DNA of 64,000 bases from Polyangium spumosum (lineage in GTDB: Bacteria > Myxococcota_A > Polyangia > Polyangiales > Polyangiaceae), in NCBI RefSeq assembly GCF_009649845.1, contig NZ_WJIE01000011.1:219543-283542 (forward strand), in the 5' to 3' direction. How positions within the stretch are numbered: the stretch's first letter is position 1; each line of letters starts with the position of its first letter. Positions 37,620 through 46,723 of the stretch are shown here, one piece after another. A model generated the notes under the pieces. The model ran no database searches and had not been told where the DNA came from. It saw nothing but the letters and a program-made list of their open reading frames with translations. The position numbers were made by a program, and so were the translations under genes.

Positions 37620-38678
37620 ATGGCGGACGGAAACAACCTGGTAGGCGTCGACATCGGCTCGAGCGCCATCAAGGTGTGCCAGCTCAAGGAAGGGCGCAAA
37701 GGGCTGTCGTTGGTCCGGGCCGGTTACTGCCCGCTGCCGCCGCAGAGCATCGTCGACGGCCACGTGATGAACGCCTCGGCGATCGTCGCGGCCGTGGGGC
37801 GAGCGCTCGCCGACGCCAAGATCAAGCAGCGCGAGGTCGCGCTGAGCATCAGCGGCCAGGCCGTGATCATCCGCAAGATCACCGTCCCCCTGATGACGCA
37901 GAACGAGCTCGACGAGCAGATCCAGTGGGAGGCGGAGCAGCACATCCCCTTCGACATCAAGGACGTGCACGTCGACTACGAGGTCCTGCGTCGCCGCCCC
38001 GAGGCCGGGCAGATGGACCTCTTGCTCGTCGCCGCCAAGCGCGAAGAGGTGAACGACTACCTCGAGGTCGCGAAGGCCGCGAAGCTCAAGCCTCTCATCC
38101 TCGACATCGACGCCTTCACCGTCCAGAACCTCTTCGAGTACGGCCGCGGCATCCCCGCCGATCAGACGTTCGGGATCATCAACGTCGGCGCCTCGCTCAC
38201 CTCGATCAACATCGTCTCGCGCGGCGCGAGCTCGTTCACGCGCGACATCCCGAACGCGGGCAACTACGTCACCGAGCAGATCCAGAAGCAGCTCGGCGTC
38301 ACCTTCGAGCAGGCCGAAGAGCTCAAGTGCCAGAGCGTCGCGCAGCCCTTCGGCCCCGCGGCGCAGGTGCCGCCGATCGTCGACGCCGTCTGCGACACGA
38401 TCGCCGGTGAGATCCAGCGCTCGCTCGACTTCTTCCTCGCCACGAGCGGCGAGCCCGAGATGCACCGCATCTACCTGACCGGCGGCACCTCGAACCTGCC
38501 CGCGCTCTCCGCCGCGATCTCGCGCCGCTCCCGCGTGCAGGTCGAGATGCTCCAGCCCCTCGAGCGCGTCACCGTCGAGGGCAAGGACGTCAGCGCCGAC
38601 ATGCTCCGCGCCCGCGGCTCGCAGCTCTGCGTGGCCCTCGGCCTCGCCATGCGCAAAGACAAGGAGAAGCGCGCTTGA
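37620..38678 (+). CDS. pilM: type IV pilus assembly protein PilM
   Basis: Encodes 352 aa from ATG 37620. An actin-like ATPase-fold protein of the inner-membrane alignment complex. LVGVDIGSSAIKVCQL at the N terminus gives the phosphate-1 loop, VLRRRPEAGQMDLLLVAAKRE the central part, and IYLTGGTSNLPAL the adenosine motif. PilM binds the cytosolic tail of PilN. It is first of the conserved pilMNOPQ set; its stop overlaps the pilN start. Confidence 0.95.
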   Translation: MADGNNLVGVDIGSSAIKVCQLKEGRKGLSLVRAGYCPLPPQSIVDGHVMNASAIVAAVGRALADAKIKQREVALSISGQAVIIRKITVPLMTQNELDEQIQWEAEQHIPFDIKDVHVDYEVLRRRPEAGQMDLLLVAAKREEVNDYLEVAKAAKLKPLILDIDAFTVQNLFEYGRGIPADQTFGIINVGASLTSINIVSRGASSFTRDIPNAGNYVTEQIQKQLGVTFEQAEELKCQSVAQPFGPAAQVPPIVDAVCDTIAGEIQRSLDFFLATSGEPEMHRIYLTGGTSNLPALSAAISRRSRVQVEMLQPLERVTVEGKDVSADMLRARGSQLCVALGLAMRKDKEKRA

Positions 38679-39313
38679 TCCGGATCAACCTCCTGCCGCA
38701 CAAGCGCGGCGCGGGCGGAACGCAGCCGAGCCAGCGGTGGTTGCTCGTCGTGCTCGCCGTGCTCCTGATCGAGATCGTCGGGCTCTTCCTCTTCTACCAG
38801 GCGAAGCGCGAGGAGCTCGACGCGCAGAACCGCACGAACGCCCAGATCAAGAGCCAGATCGACGACATCAAGCGGCTCGTCGCCGACCACGACGAGATCA
38901 AGAAGGCCCTCGCCGTGCTGCGTGCGCGGGAAGAAGCGATCGCGCGGCTGCAGGCCGGCCGCACCGGCCCCACCGCCGTCCTCCTCGAGCTCGCGCAGAT
39001 CATGACCACCGGCAAGGGCCCCTCCGCCGACCCGGACGAACTCGCCAAGTTACGCAAGGACAACCCCCTCGCCGTCTTCAACCCGGCCTGGGACGCGCGC
39101 AGGCTCTGGCTCACGGCGTACCTCGAAGGACAACGCACCGTGCGCATCGAGGGCCTCGCGCGTGACGGCAACGACGTCTACGAGCTCGCGCAGCGCCTCA
39201 AGCTCTCGCCGTACTTCCACGAGGTCACGCTCCTGCCCGGGAAGAAGGACGAGGATCGTACCGCCAAGATCGACCTCGTGAGCTTCGCGCTCCAGCTCAA
39301 GGTGAGGTACTGA
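38675..39313 (+). CDS. pilN: type IV pilus assembly protein PilN
   Basis: Encodes 212 aa. It opens with the PilM-binding motif IRINLLPHK, then one membrane helix (about 22-43) and a coiled-coil before the periplasmic ferredoxin-like domain. The start is a TTG inside a TTGA overlap with the pilM stop. A TTG start next to a reinitiation overlap would lower independent initiation and tie PilN levels to PilM. The INLLP residues sit directly after this start, so it is well placed. Confidence 0.93.
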   Translation: MIRINLLPHKRGAGGTQPSQRWLLVVLAVLLIEIVGLFLFYQAKREELDAQNRTNAQIKSQIDDIKRLVADHDEIKKALAVLRAREEAIARLQAGRTGPTAVLLELAQIMTTGKGPSADPDELAKLRKDNPLAVFNPAWDARRLWLTAYLEGQRTVRIEGLARDGNDVYELAQRLKLSPYFHEVTLLPGKKDEDRTAKIDLVSFALQLKVRY

Positions 39314-39957
39314 TGGCCCCGAAAGCCCCCTCGGCGGGGAGCTCGACGCTCGATCGCCTGCCCCTCGCGGGCAAGATCGGCTTCGGCCTGCTCTTCATGA
39401 CCCTCGTCGGCGCGCTCTTCTTCGTCTTCGTCTACGAGGACCTCTCGAACGAGCTCGCCGCCGCCAAGCAACGCGAGGGCACGCTCCGCGGCGAGCTACG
39501 CGCGGCCGAGGCCATCAAGGAGGCGTACCAGAAGGATCGCGAGGAGAAGATCCGCAGCGAGGCGCGCGCCGAGCAGACGAAGAAGATCCTGCCCGACGAC
39601 CCCGAGACGCCCGCGTTCCTCGCCTCGCTCCAGCAGACGGCCACCATCGCCGGCGTGAACCTCACGAGCTGGACGCCCGTCGACGAGGTCCCGCAAGAGT
39701 TCTTCGCCAAGGTGCCGATGAAGCTCACGCTCACCGGCCGCTACCACCAGATCGCCAAGTTCTTCCACGGCGTGGGGCAGATCGACCGCATCATCAACAT
39801 GGAAGACATCCAGATGAAGCTGTCGACGAAGAGCGGCACGGCGAAGCCCGATCAGCCCGTCGAGCCCGAGGTCACGGTCGAGTGCCTCGGCACCGCCTTC
39901 CGCGCGCTCAAGCTCGACGGCAAGGACGGCGCCAAGCGCAGGGGGACCGGCAAGTGA
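39313..39957 (+). CDS. pilO: type IV pilus assembly protein PilO
   Basis: Encodes 214 aa. It has a short cytosolic N terminus, a membrane helix (about 21-40), a periplasmic coiled-coil (about 45-90) and a ferredoxin-like domain with PMKLTLTGRYHQIAKFFHGVGQIDRI. It pairs with PilN as a heterodimer that links PilM to PilP. The start shares one base with the pilN stop (TGATG) and its stop overlaps the pilP start. Confidence 0.93.
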   Translation: MAPKAPSAGSSTLDRLPLAGKIGFGLLFMTLVGALFFVFVYEDLSNELAAAKQREGTLRGELRAAEAIKEAYQKDREEKIRSEARAEQTKKILPDDPETPAFLASLQQTATIAGVNLTSWTPVDEVPQEFFAKVPMKLTLTGRYHQIAKFFHGVGQIDRIINMEDIQMKLSTKSGTAKPDQPVEPEVTVECLGTAFRALKLDGKDGAKRRGTGK

Positions 39958-40586
39958 CGCGGCCGCGCGTGTCCTCGTGGCTCCTCCTCGTCGCGCTCGT
40001 GTTCGTGGTGCTCGCCGCCGGCTGCGAGGAGGACGAGCTCTGGGTGCCGCCTCCGAGCGCGAAACCTCCGCCCGGCGCAGGGCTCGATGCCGGCGTGGGC
40101 GCGGACGGCGGGGCGCGGGCGCCGAAGGCCGCTGCGTCCGCGGAGCTTCCGCAGCGCGAGTTCGGCGAGGTCGACTTCACCGAGACCGAGAAGAACCGTG
40201 ATCCGTTCCGCGGCTTCGCCAGCGTCTTCGCGCAGCAGGCCAAGGGCCGCACCGTCGTGCAGCGGCAGGTGGTGATCGAGAGGTACGCGCTCGACGAGCT
40301 CGAGCTCAAGGGCATCGTCACGCGCTCGCAGCCGCGGGCGCTCTTCACCGACCCTGCCAACGTCGGCTGGGTCGTCAAGGTCGGCGACTACGTGGGCAAG
40401 CCCGAGATCGTGCGTACGGGTGGTCCGGCCGGGATCGACGTCGCGATCAACTGGCGCGTGGACCGCATCCGGGACGGGGACGTCGTCTTCGTCCGCGAGG
40501 ACCCGGCACACCCGGAAATCGCCCCCGTCACGCGAGTGATCGCGCTCTTCCCCACGGAAAACGCGAACAACGAGGGCCGGCGATAG
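39954..40586 (+). CDS. pilP: type IV pilus lipoprotein PilP
   Basis: Encodes 210 aa from GTG 39954, which overlaps the pilO stop (GTGA). The signal peptide ends in the lipobox VLAAGC (Cys24). The mature protein has a flexible acidic/Ala stretch, the conserved KNRDPFRGF that contacts PilN/O, and the beta domain (ELELKGIVTRSQPRALF, GWVVKVGDYVGKP) that docks on the PilQ N domain. It is lipidated, so it is an Lgt substrate. PilQ starts 45 bp downstream. Confidence 0.93.
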   Translation: MTRPRVSSWLLLVALVFVVLAAGCEEDELWVPPPSAKPPPGAGLDAGVGADGGARAPKAAASAELPQREFGEVDFTETEKNRDPFRGFASVFAQQAKGRTVVQRQVVIERYALDELELKGIVTRSQPRALFTDPANVGWVVKVGDYVGKPEIVRTGGPAGIDVAINWRVDRIRDGDVVFVREDPAHPEIAPVTRVIALFPTENANNEGRR

Positions 40587-40631
40587 CTACGAACTAGGCC
40601 CCGTTCGCGGGCTTTGGGTAGCATCGGGGGC

Positions 40632-42929
40632 ATGCTGACGAAACCGCGCTCCGCGATGCTCCTGGCGGCGCTCCTCTCCTTCGTCTCTGCAAGCGCGTAC
40701 GCCGACGGGAACACGCGGCTCGAGGTCCGTGACGTGAAGCTCGTGAAGACCGGCGAGGGCGAGGCTCGCGTCACGGTCGAGACGAGCGACGAGCCGCGCT
40801 TCTTCGCGCGCGTCGACGGAGGCGGAAAGCGCCTCGTGATCGACGTCTCCGGCGCCGAGATCAAGGGCGCGCCTGCGGCCCTCACGCGAGGCAACGCTCT
40901 CGTCGGCGGCGTCCTCACGCAGACCTTCGATCAGGACGGCAAGAAGATCACGCGGGTCCTCGTGCAGCTCGCGCGCGCGGCCGAGTACCGCATCACCGCG
41001 ACGCCGAAGGGCCTCGTCGTCGACCTCGTGGCCGCCGACGTCACCGCGCCGATGCGCGCGTCTGCGCCTGCGCCTGCGCTCGGCTCGTCCGCCGCGGCGC
41101 CGAAGATCGAGGCGCGCAAGGCCGAGCCTGCGAGCGTCGCGGCCGTGACGAACGTCCGCTTCGAGCACCAGCCGGGCAAGGATCGCGTCACGATCGAGCT
41201 CAACGAGAGCGTGAAGTTCACGCACGTCACCTCCTCGACGGGCCGCTCGATCCTCGAGCTCGACGGCGTGCGCTTGCCCGACGCGCTCGAGCGCAAGCTC
41301 GACGTGAGCGCCTTCGGCGGCACCGTCACGGCCATCTCCACCTACCGCCGCAAGAGCGACGCCTCGCGTGTCGTCGTCGAGGTCGAGCCCAAAGGAAACG
41401 CGCTCGGCGTCGTCTCGCGTGAAGGCAACACGCTCGTCCTCACGTTCGCGGACAGCGCCGCGCACCCGATGCTCTCCGGCGTCGGCGCCGACGGCGGGGC
41501 CGCGCGGCGCGTGCGCACGGTCGCGCGGGAAGAGGACGTCCTTTCGCCGAGCGCCTCGAAGGTGACGACCGTCGACGGTGAAGAGGCCGCGGGCTTCTTG
41601 CCGACGGCGATCGCGCAGCAGCGCCGCTTCACGGGGCGTCGTATCGACCTCGACCTCAAGGACGCCGACGTGCACAACGTCCTGCGCCTCGTCTCCGACG
41701 TCGGCCGCGTCAACATCGTCACGAGCGACGACGTGAAGGGCAACGTCACGATCCGCATGCGCAACGTCCCGTGGGACCAGGCGCTCGAGACCGTGCTTCA
41801 GGCCAAGGGCCTCGGCATGGTCCGCCAGGGCAACATGATCCGCGTCGCGCCGCAGGCCGAGCTCAACAAGGAGCGCGAGCTCGACCTCGCGCGCAGGAAG
41901 AGCGAGCTCGCCCTCGCGCCGCTCGAGACGCGCCTCATCCCGGTCAACTACGCGGCTGCGAAGGAGCTCCAGGCGCGCGGCAAGGACCTGCTCTCGCCGC
42001 GTGGCTCGCTCGCCGTCGACGAGCGGACCAACGTCCTCGTCGCGCGTGACGTCGCGGGCAACCTCGACCAGATGGAGGAGCTCGTGCGCGCGCTCGACAC
42101 GCAGACGCCGCAGGTCCTCATCGAGGCGCGGATCGTCGAGGCGACGAGCCGCTACCTGCGCGACGTCGGCATCCAGTGGGGCGGCGACACGACCTTCAGC
42201 TCGGCGACGGGCAACCCCACGGGCCTCGTCTTCCCCTCGCGTATCGGCCTCGTCGGCGGCGCGAGTGATCAGGCCACGCCCACGGGTGGCCTCTCGCCCT
42301 TCGAGAACCGGGTCCAGAACCCGAACTTCGCGGTCAACCTGCCGGCGATCACGGGCACGGGCCTCGGCGGCGCGCTCGGCCTGAGCCTCGGCTCGATCGA
42401 CAACACGGTGAACCTCGCCGTTCGCCTCTCGGCGGCCGAGGCGAGTGGCCTTCTGCGGATCGTGTCGAGCCCGCGTATCCTCACGCTCGACAACCGCGAG
42501 GCGCGCATCAGCCAGGGCACGTTGATCCCGTTCTCGCAGATCAGCGCGCAGGGCGTGCAGACGACGTTCCAGGAGGCGAAGCTCCAGCTCCTCGTCAAGC
42601 CTCACGTCACGAGCGACGGCAGCGTCGCGATGCACGTCAAGATCAACCGCGACGAGCCCGACTTCAACCAGACCTCGGCCCGCGGCGATCCCACCATCCT
42701 CAAGCGCGAGGCCGAGACCGACCTTCTCATCATGGACGGCCACACCGCCGTCATCGGCGGCATCTTCACGCGCAACACCGGCCGCAACCTCGACCAGGTC
42801 CCGGTGCTCGGCGACATCCCGATCCTCGGCGTGCTCTTCCAGCGCCGGAGGTCGAGCGACACCCGGAGCGAGCTCGTGATTTTCATCACCCCGCGGATCG
42901 TGAACCGGGCGGAAGCGCTCGGGAAGTAG
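40632..42929 (+). CDS. pilQ: type IV pilus secretin PilQ
   Basis: Encodes 765 aa from ATG 40632. A signal peptide (cleavage near SAYADG) is followed by two AMIN domains (about 28-120 and 165-265) that bind peptidoglycan. Then come an STN domain (about 340-395: RRIDLDLKDADVHNVLRLV), an N1 domain and the secretin pore (about 500-765: PQVLIEARIVEATSRYLRDVGIQWGG, then VPVLGDIPILGVLFQ). It forms the outer-membrane pilus channel. It is last of pilMNOPQ; a 42-bp tandem repeat follows 5 bp after the stop. Confidence 0.95.
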   Translation: MLTKPRSAMLLAALLSFVSASAYADGNTRLEVRDVKLVKTGEGEARVTVETSDEPRFFARVDGGGKRLVIDVSGAEIKGAPAALTRGNALVGGVLTQTFDQDGKKITRVLVQLARAAEYRITATPKGLVVDLVAADVTAPMRASAPAPALGSSAAAPKIEARKAEPASVAAVTNVRFEHQPGKDRVTIELNESVKFTHVTSSTGRSILELDGVRLPDALERKLDVSAFGGTVTAISTYRRKSDASRVVVEVEPKGNALGVVSREGNTLVLTFADSAAHPMLSGVGADGGAARRVRTVAREEDVLSPSASKVTTVDGEEAAGFLPTAIAQQRRFTGRRIDLDLKDADVHNVLRLVSDVGRVNIVTSDDVKGNVTIRMRNVPWDQALETVLQAKGLGMVRQGNMIRVAPQAELNKERELDLARRKSELALAPLETRLIPVNYAAAKELQARGKDLLSPRGSLAVDERTNVLVARDVAGNLDQMEELVRALDTQTPQVLIEARIVEATSRYLRDVGIQWGGDTTFSSATGNPTGLVFPSRIGLVGGASDQATPTGGLSPFENRVQNPNFAVNLPAITGTGLGGALGLSLGSIDNTVNLAVRLSAAEASGLLRIVSSPRILTLDNREARISQGTLIPFSQISAQGVQTTFQEAKLQLLVKPHVTSDGSVAMHVKINRDEPDFNQTSARGDPTILKREAETDLLIMDGHTAVIGGIFTRNTGRNLDQVPVLGDIPILGVLFQRRRSSDTRSELVIFITPRIVNRAEALGK

Positions 42930-42934
42930 CCCAC

Positions 42935-43156
42935 CTCTCCTCCTGTCGGCCGGCGATCGTCCGTCGGCCAGCATTTGGACGATCCTGCGCGGCGGGGATC
43001 GTCCGTAGGCCAGCCTTTGGACGATCCTGCGCGGCGGCGGGCGGCCGTACGCCAGCGTGTGGACGATCCTGCGCGGCGGCGAGCGGCCGTACGCCAGCCT
43101 GTGGACGATCCTGCGCGGCGGCGGGCGGCCGTACACCAGCGGGTGGGCAATCCTGT
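42935..43156. repeat. 42-bp tandem repeat downstream of pilQ
   Basis: About five copies with an exact 42-bp period. The anchor GGACGATCCTGCGCGG occurs at 42977, 43019, 43061 and 43103, and a decayed copy at 43145. Variable positions lie in the middle of each unit (GATCGTCCGT in the first two, GCGGCCGTAC in the rest). In the first units GATCGTCC can pair with the following GGACGATC, giving an 8-bp stem. The period is a multiple of three and every frame is open, but the encoded 14-residue repeats have no start context or composition of a real protein. It fills most of the 278-bp gap before the next gene. Confidence 0.88.
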
Positions 43157-43207
43157 CGTCGTCCCTTTTCTGGCCCTCTCCTCTTCGGGCCGCTAGGTTC
43201 CTCCGTG

Positions 43208-43921
43208 ATGAGCCCGCATTCGAACTGGTTTCGTATGGCCACCGCGGCCCTGCTCGGCCTCGCCTCGGCGGGGGCTTGTGGCGCTGCGATGCCGGACGCC
43301 GGTCCCGTCGGGAAGAGTCATGCCTCGACCGATATGGAGGCGGACACGCTCGGCCGAAAAACGGAAGACGATCCGTCGAAATGCCCCCACGGCGCCCTCG
43401 AAGACCCGCACCGTGGATTCGTCCGTTGCTTGCGCCCCGACGAGCGTGACGCCGGCTGGCTCCCGCCCGCCCCGCAACCCGAGCCCCCCGCGCCCGACGC
43501 CGGCCCGGATGCGGCCCCGCCGCCGCCGCCGCCTCCGCCTCCGCCGCCACCTCCGCCGCCGCCGGAGAAACCCGCGGAGAAACCGAAGCCTGGCCCTCCG
43601 CCCCTCATCACGGTCTCCGCGCCGAAATTCGAGGGCGGCGAGGTCCCGCGCGCCGAGAAATTCGTCAACAACAACCTCGAGGGCATAACGAAGTGCATCG
43701 CCGACAATGGTGGCCTCGAGGCGGCGAAGGGCTCGATCAAATTGAGCTTCCTCGTCCGCGTGCGCGGCCGCGCCGAGGGTGTCGAGATCGAGAGCAAGAA
43801 GGGCGTCACCGAGGAGGCCGCCTCCTGCATCCGCCTGCTCCTCAAGAACAAGGCCGTCGGCGCGCCGAGCAGTGATCCCGTCGGCGTCACGGTCACGTTC
43901 TCCCTCGAACGACCTCGCTGA
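43208..43921 (+). CDS. exported AgmX/TonB-C-like protein with polyproline stalk
   Basis: Encodes 237 aa from ATG 43208. A signal peptide is followed by a Cys of lipobox type (LASAGACGA) at about residue 24. An acidic stretch, a Pro-rich stalk with a run of about 16 Pro (about 108-123) and a C-terminal domain follow. The last domain (about 150-237) has SIKLSFLVRVRGRAEGVEI, ASCIRLLL and GVTVTFSLE, the pattern of AgmX/PglI and TonB C-terminal folds. It probably spans the periplasm from a lipid anchor. It lies downstream of pilQ; in myxobacteria AgmX-like proteins have been tied to motility, which makes the location suggestive. Confidence 0.75.
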   Translation: MSPHSNWFRMATAALLGLASAGACGAAMPDAGPVGKSHASTDMEADTLGRKTEDDPSKCPHGALEDPHRGFVRCLRPDERDAGWLPPAPQPEPPAPDAGPDAAPPPPPPPPPPPPPPPPEKPAEKPKPGPPPLITVSAPKFEGGEVPRAEKFVNNNLEGITKCIADNGGLEAAKGSIKLSFLVRVRGRAEGVEIESKKGVTEEAASCIRLLLKNKAVGAPSSDPVGVTVTFSLERPR

Positions 43922-43939
43922 CGATCGTATCTTCCCGGC

Positions 43940-46723
43940 ATGGCACGTCCGGGCTCCCTCTCCGTCTCCTTTGGCCTAGGCACCCTCCTCCTCGCCTTTT
44001 TTGGCGTGGGCGCCCGCCTCCCCGACCTCGTGCCCCACGCGGCCCGGATCGTCTCCCCTGCAATCACGCTCGACGCCCCGGACTATGGTCCTTCCAGGGG
44101 CAAACAGAAGAACCCCGCCGTCGCCTTCGACGGATCCAAATGGCTCGTCGTGTGGGAGGCGCCCTCGGCGGACGGCCTCGCCGTTGGCCTGCGTGGCGCC
44201 TTCGTGGGCCCCTCGGGCGCGCCGATCGACCCCCAGGGCTTCGAGATCGAGCCGGCCGTCGGGCAAAACCTCGCCCCCGCCGCCGCCTGGGACGGGGCGG
44301 GTTTCGTCGTCGCCTGGGAGAATGGCGTGCCCGGCGACGATACGAGCTGGGACATCCGCGCGCGCCGCTTCGCCCCCGACGGCGCCCCGCTCGGCCCCTC
44401 ATTCGTCCTCGCGGGCGCCGCGAATGCGCAACGCGCCCCGGCCATGGCCGGAGGGTCGAGCCGCGTCTTCGTCGTCTGGGAGGACTTTCGCAATGGCACC
44501 TCGAACGACATCTACGGCGCGCGCCTGCTCTCGAATGGCGTCCTGCTCGATCCCCTCGGCCTGCAGGTCGGCGGCGCCACGAACGAGCAGACCTTCCCCG
44601 CGGTCGCGTGGGACGGCACGAATTTCGTCGTCGCCTGGCAGGATTATCGCAGCGGCACGAGCCAGGACGTTTATGCCGCCCGCGTGACGCCGATGGGCGC
44701 CCTGCTCGATCCCGCGGGGATCGCCGTGTCCGCGATCGCGGCGAGCCAGATGTATCCGGCCATCACGAGCAGCGGCGCGGGCTCTCTCGTCGTCTGGCGT
44801 GATTACCGCAGCGGCAGCTCCTACGACATCTATGGCGCGCGCCTCGGGGTGGACGGCGTGGTCCTCGACGCCGCGGGGGTGCTCGTCTCGGCGGCGGCGG
44901 GCGCGCAGCGATATCCCGCGGTCGCGTGGGACGGCTCGAATTACGTCGCGGTCTGGGAGGACCTTCGGAATGGCGGCGGGCTCTACGACCTTTATGGAGC
45001 CCGCGTCGATCCCCAGGGCACGGTCCTCGACCCGGCGGGCTTCGCCGTGCTTAAAGGGGGCGCCGACGAGGTGTCCGTCGCGCTCGCGCCCGGCGGCGGC
45101 CATAGCCTCGCCGTCTGGGAGGGCGACGGCGACGATCGGGACATCTTCGGCGCGCGGATCGGCCAGGGGACGACGACCGTCGACGCGCCTCGGCTCCTCT
45201 CCACGGAGCCCAATACGGAGATCGTCGGCGACGCGGCGTTCGACGGCACGAACTGGCTCGTCGTCTGGGCGGATTCTCGGCAATCGGGCAGCGTCATCGC
45301 GGGCGCCCGCGTGAGCCCCGCGGGGGACGTCCTCGACGCCGCGGCGATCCTCGTCACTGCCGGCCAGGGTCCCGTCGCGAGCCCGCGTGTCGCGTTTGAT
45401 GGCACGAATCACCTCGTCGTCTGGACCGACCGGCGCACCACGCAGAACCAATCCGACGTGTATGCGGCGCGCGTGAGCCCTGCCGGCGTCGTCCTCGACC
45501 CCGGCGGTTTCCCTGTGGCCACGGGCATCTCGTCCCAGGAGTCGCCCTCGGTCGCCTCCACGGGTGGCGCCTGGCTCGTCGCCTGGCTCGACGATCGTCA
45601 TGCGGCGACGGCGTGGGACATCTATGGCGCCCGCGTCTCTCCCTTCGGCGCGGTGCAGGATCCCCAGGGGTTTCCGATCACGACCGCGCCGGGCTCGCAG
45701 TTCGTATCGGACATCGCCTCGAATGGTTCACTTTTCCTCGCCGTGGCCTCCGATCATCGCGTCGATCCGAGCGGCGACATTTCTGCTTACCGGATCGACC
45801 CGATCAGCGGCGCCGTCCTCGACCCCGCGGGTATTGCGGTCGCGGTCGCGCCGAATGCGCAGACGCGCCCCTCGGTCACGTACGATGGCGCGGACTTCCT
45901 CGTCGCCTGGACCGACGACCGAGCGCCCACGGCGCCCGACGTTTTTGCTTCGCGCGTGACGACGGCGGGGGTCGTCCTCGATCCTGCGGGCGTGCCGCTC
46001 GTCGCGACCCCGGCGGCCGAACGCGCGCCCTCGGTGGCCTTCGACGGCGCGGGTCATGTCCTCACGTATTCGACGGGCGACGCGGGCGCGAGTGACCTCG
46101 CGGGGCTCCGGCTCTCGGCCGAGGGGACGCCGGTGAATGGAGTGCCCTTCGTGATCAGCGCGGAGCCGGGCGAAGAGAGCGCGTCGATCGTGCATGCGGG
46201 GCCAGCCGGGAGGGTGCTCGTCGTGTATGGGGCGTTTGATGACGTGACGGATCGAATACGCGCCCGGGCGAGGATCGTGTCGGAGGAGGAAGGCGGGGCC
46301 GGCGGAAGCGGCGGCGGCGGCGGAAGCGGCGGCGTAGGCGGAAGCGGCGGAAACGGCGGCGTAGGTGGAAGCGGCGGCGTAGGCGGAAGCGGTGGCGGCG
46401 GCGGAAGCGGCGGCGCTGGCGGGAATGGCGGCGGCGGCGGCAATGGCGGCGCTGGCGGCAATGGCGGCGCGGGTGGCGCTGGCGGCAATGGTGGCGCTGG
46501 CGGCAATGGCGGCAATGGCGGCGCGGGGGGTGCTGGTGGCCTTGGTGGAATGGGCGGCGCGGCTTCCTCGGGCGGCGGCCTTTCCGGGCCGCTGCTCGTG
46601 GACGACGGTTGTGGGTGCCGGGTGACGGGCGAAGCGCCGGCGACCTCGCCGGGCCTGCTCTCCCTCGCCGCGCTTTTTCTCCTGCGGCGGCGCCGGAACA
46701 CGCGTAAGCTCCGCGCCGGGTGA
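43940..46723 (+). CDS. MYXO-CTERM surface protein with propeller-like repeats and Gly-rich stalk
   Basis: Encodes 927 aa. A signal peptide precedes about 14 repeats of roughly 50 residues, each with a FDGTN(F/Y)LVVW.D.R core and a DIYGARV...G.(L/V)LDPAG core, suggesting one or two large propellers. Residues about 775-870 are a Gly-rich stalk of GGNGG and GGSGG repeats. The end is a MYXO-CTERM sorting signal: GCGC, then a hydrophobic helix (LLSLAALFLL) and RRRR. Myxobacterial proteins with this tail are thought to be lipid-modified at the Cys and cut by a dedicated intramembrane protease for surface display. Confidence 0.88.
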   Translation: MARPGSLSVSFGLGTLLLAFFGVGARLPDLVPHAARIVSPAITLDAPDYGPSRGKQKNPAVAFDGSKWLVVWEAPSADGLAVGLRGAFVGPSGAPIDPQGFEIEPAVGQNLAPAAAWDGAGFVVAWENGVPGDDTSWDIRARRFAPDGAPLGPSFVLAGAANAQRAPAMAGGSSRVFVVWEDFRNGTSNDIYGARLLSNGVLLDPLGLQVGGATNEQTFPAVAWDGTNFVVAWQDYRSGTSQDVYAARVTPMGALLDPAGIAVSAIAASQMYPAITSSGAGSLVVWRDYRSGSSYDIYGARLGVDGVVLDAAGVLVSAAAGAQRYPAVAWDGSNYVAVWEDLRNGGGLYDLYGARVDPQGTVLDPAGFAVLKGGADEVSVALAPGGGHSLAVWEGDGDDRDIFGARIGQGTTTVDAPRLLSTEPNTEIVGDAAFDGTNWLVVWADSRQSGSVIAGARVSPAGDVLDAAAILVTAGQGPVASPRVAFDGTNHLVVWTDRRTTQNQSDVYAARVSPAGVVLDPGGFPVATGISSQESPSVASTGGAWLVAWLDDRHAATAWDIYGARVSPFGAVQDPQGFPITTAPGSQFVSDIASNGSLFLAVASDHRVDPSGDISAYRIDPISGAVLDPAGIAVAVAPNAQTRPSVTYDGADFLVAWTDDRAPTAPDVFASRVTTAGVVLDPAGVPLVATPAAERAPSVAFDGAGHVLTYSTGDAGASDLAGLRLSAEGTPVNGVPFVISAEPGEESASIVHAGPAGRVLVVYGAFDDVTDRIRARARIVSEEEGGAGGSGGGGGSGGVGGSGGNGGVGGSGGVGGSGGGGGSGGAGGNGGGGGNGGAGGNGGAGGAGGNGGAGGNGGNGGAGGAGGLGGMGGAASSGGGLSGPLLVDDGCGCRVTGEAPATSPGLLSLAALFLLRRRRNTRKLRAG
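46291..46560 (+). repeat. low-complexity Gly-rich coding repeat
   Basis: Short GGCGGC-type units (GGCGGAAGCGGC, GGCAATGGCGGC) repeat over about 270 bp inside the MYXO-CTERM gene. They encode Gly with regular Ser, Asn, Ala or Val. All frames stay open here, which produces spurious antisense proline-rich frames. Repeat number is likely to vary between strains. Confidence 0.8.

Noticed and set aside
42975-43196. A short coding frame with a 14-residue repeat in the 42-bp array.
   Set aside because: All frames are open because the period is a multiple of three. There is no ribosome-binding site, and the Arg-rich product is as expected by chance.
46291-46560. CRISPR or regulatory repeat in the Gly-rich stretch.
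   Set aside because: The repeats are in frame in the MYXO-CTERM gene and encode a Gly-rich stalk.
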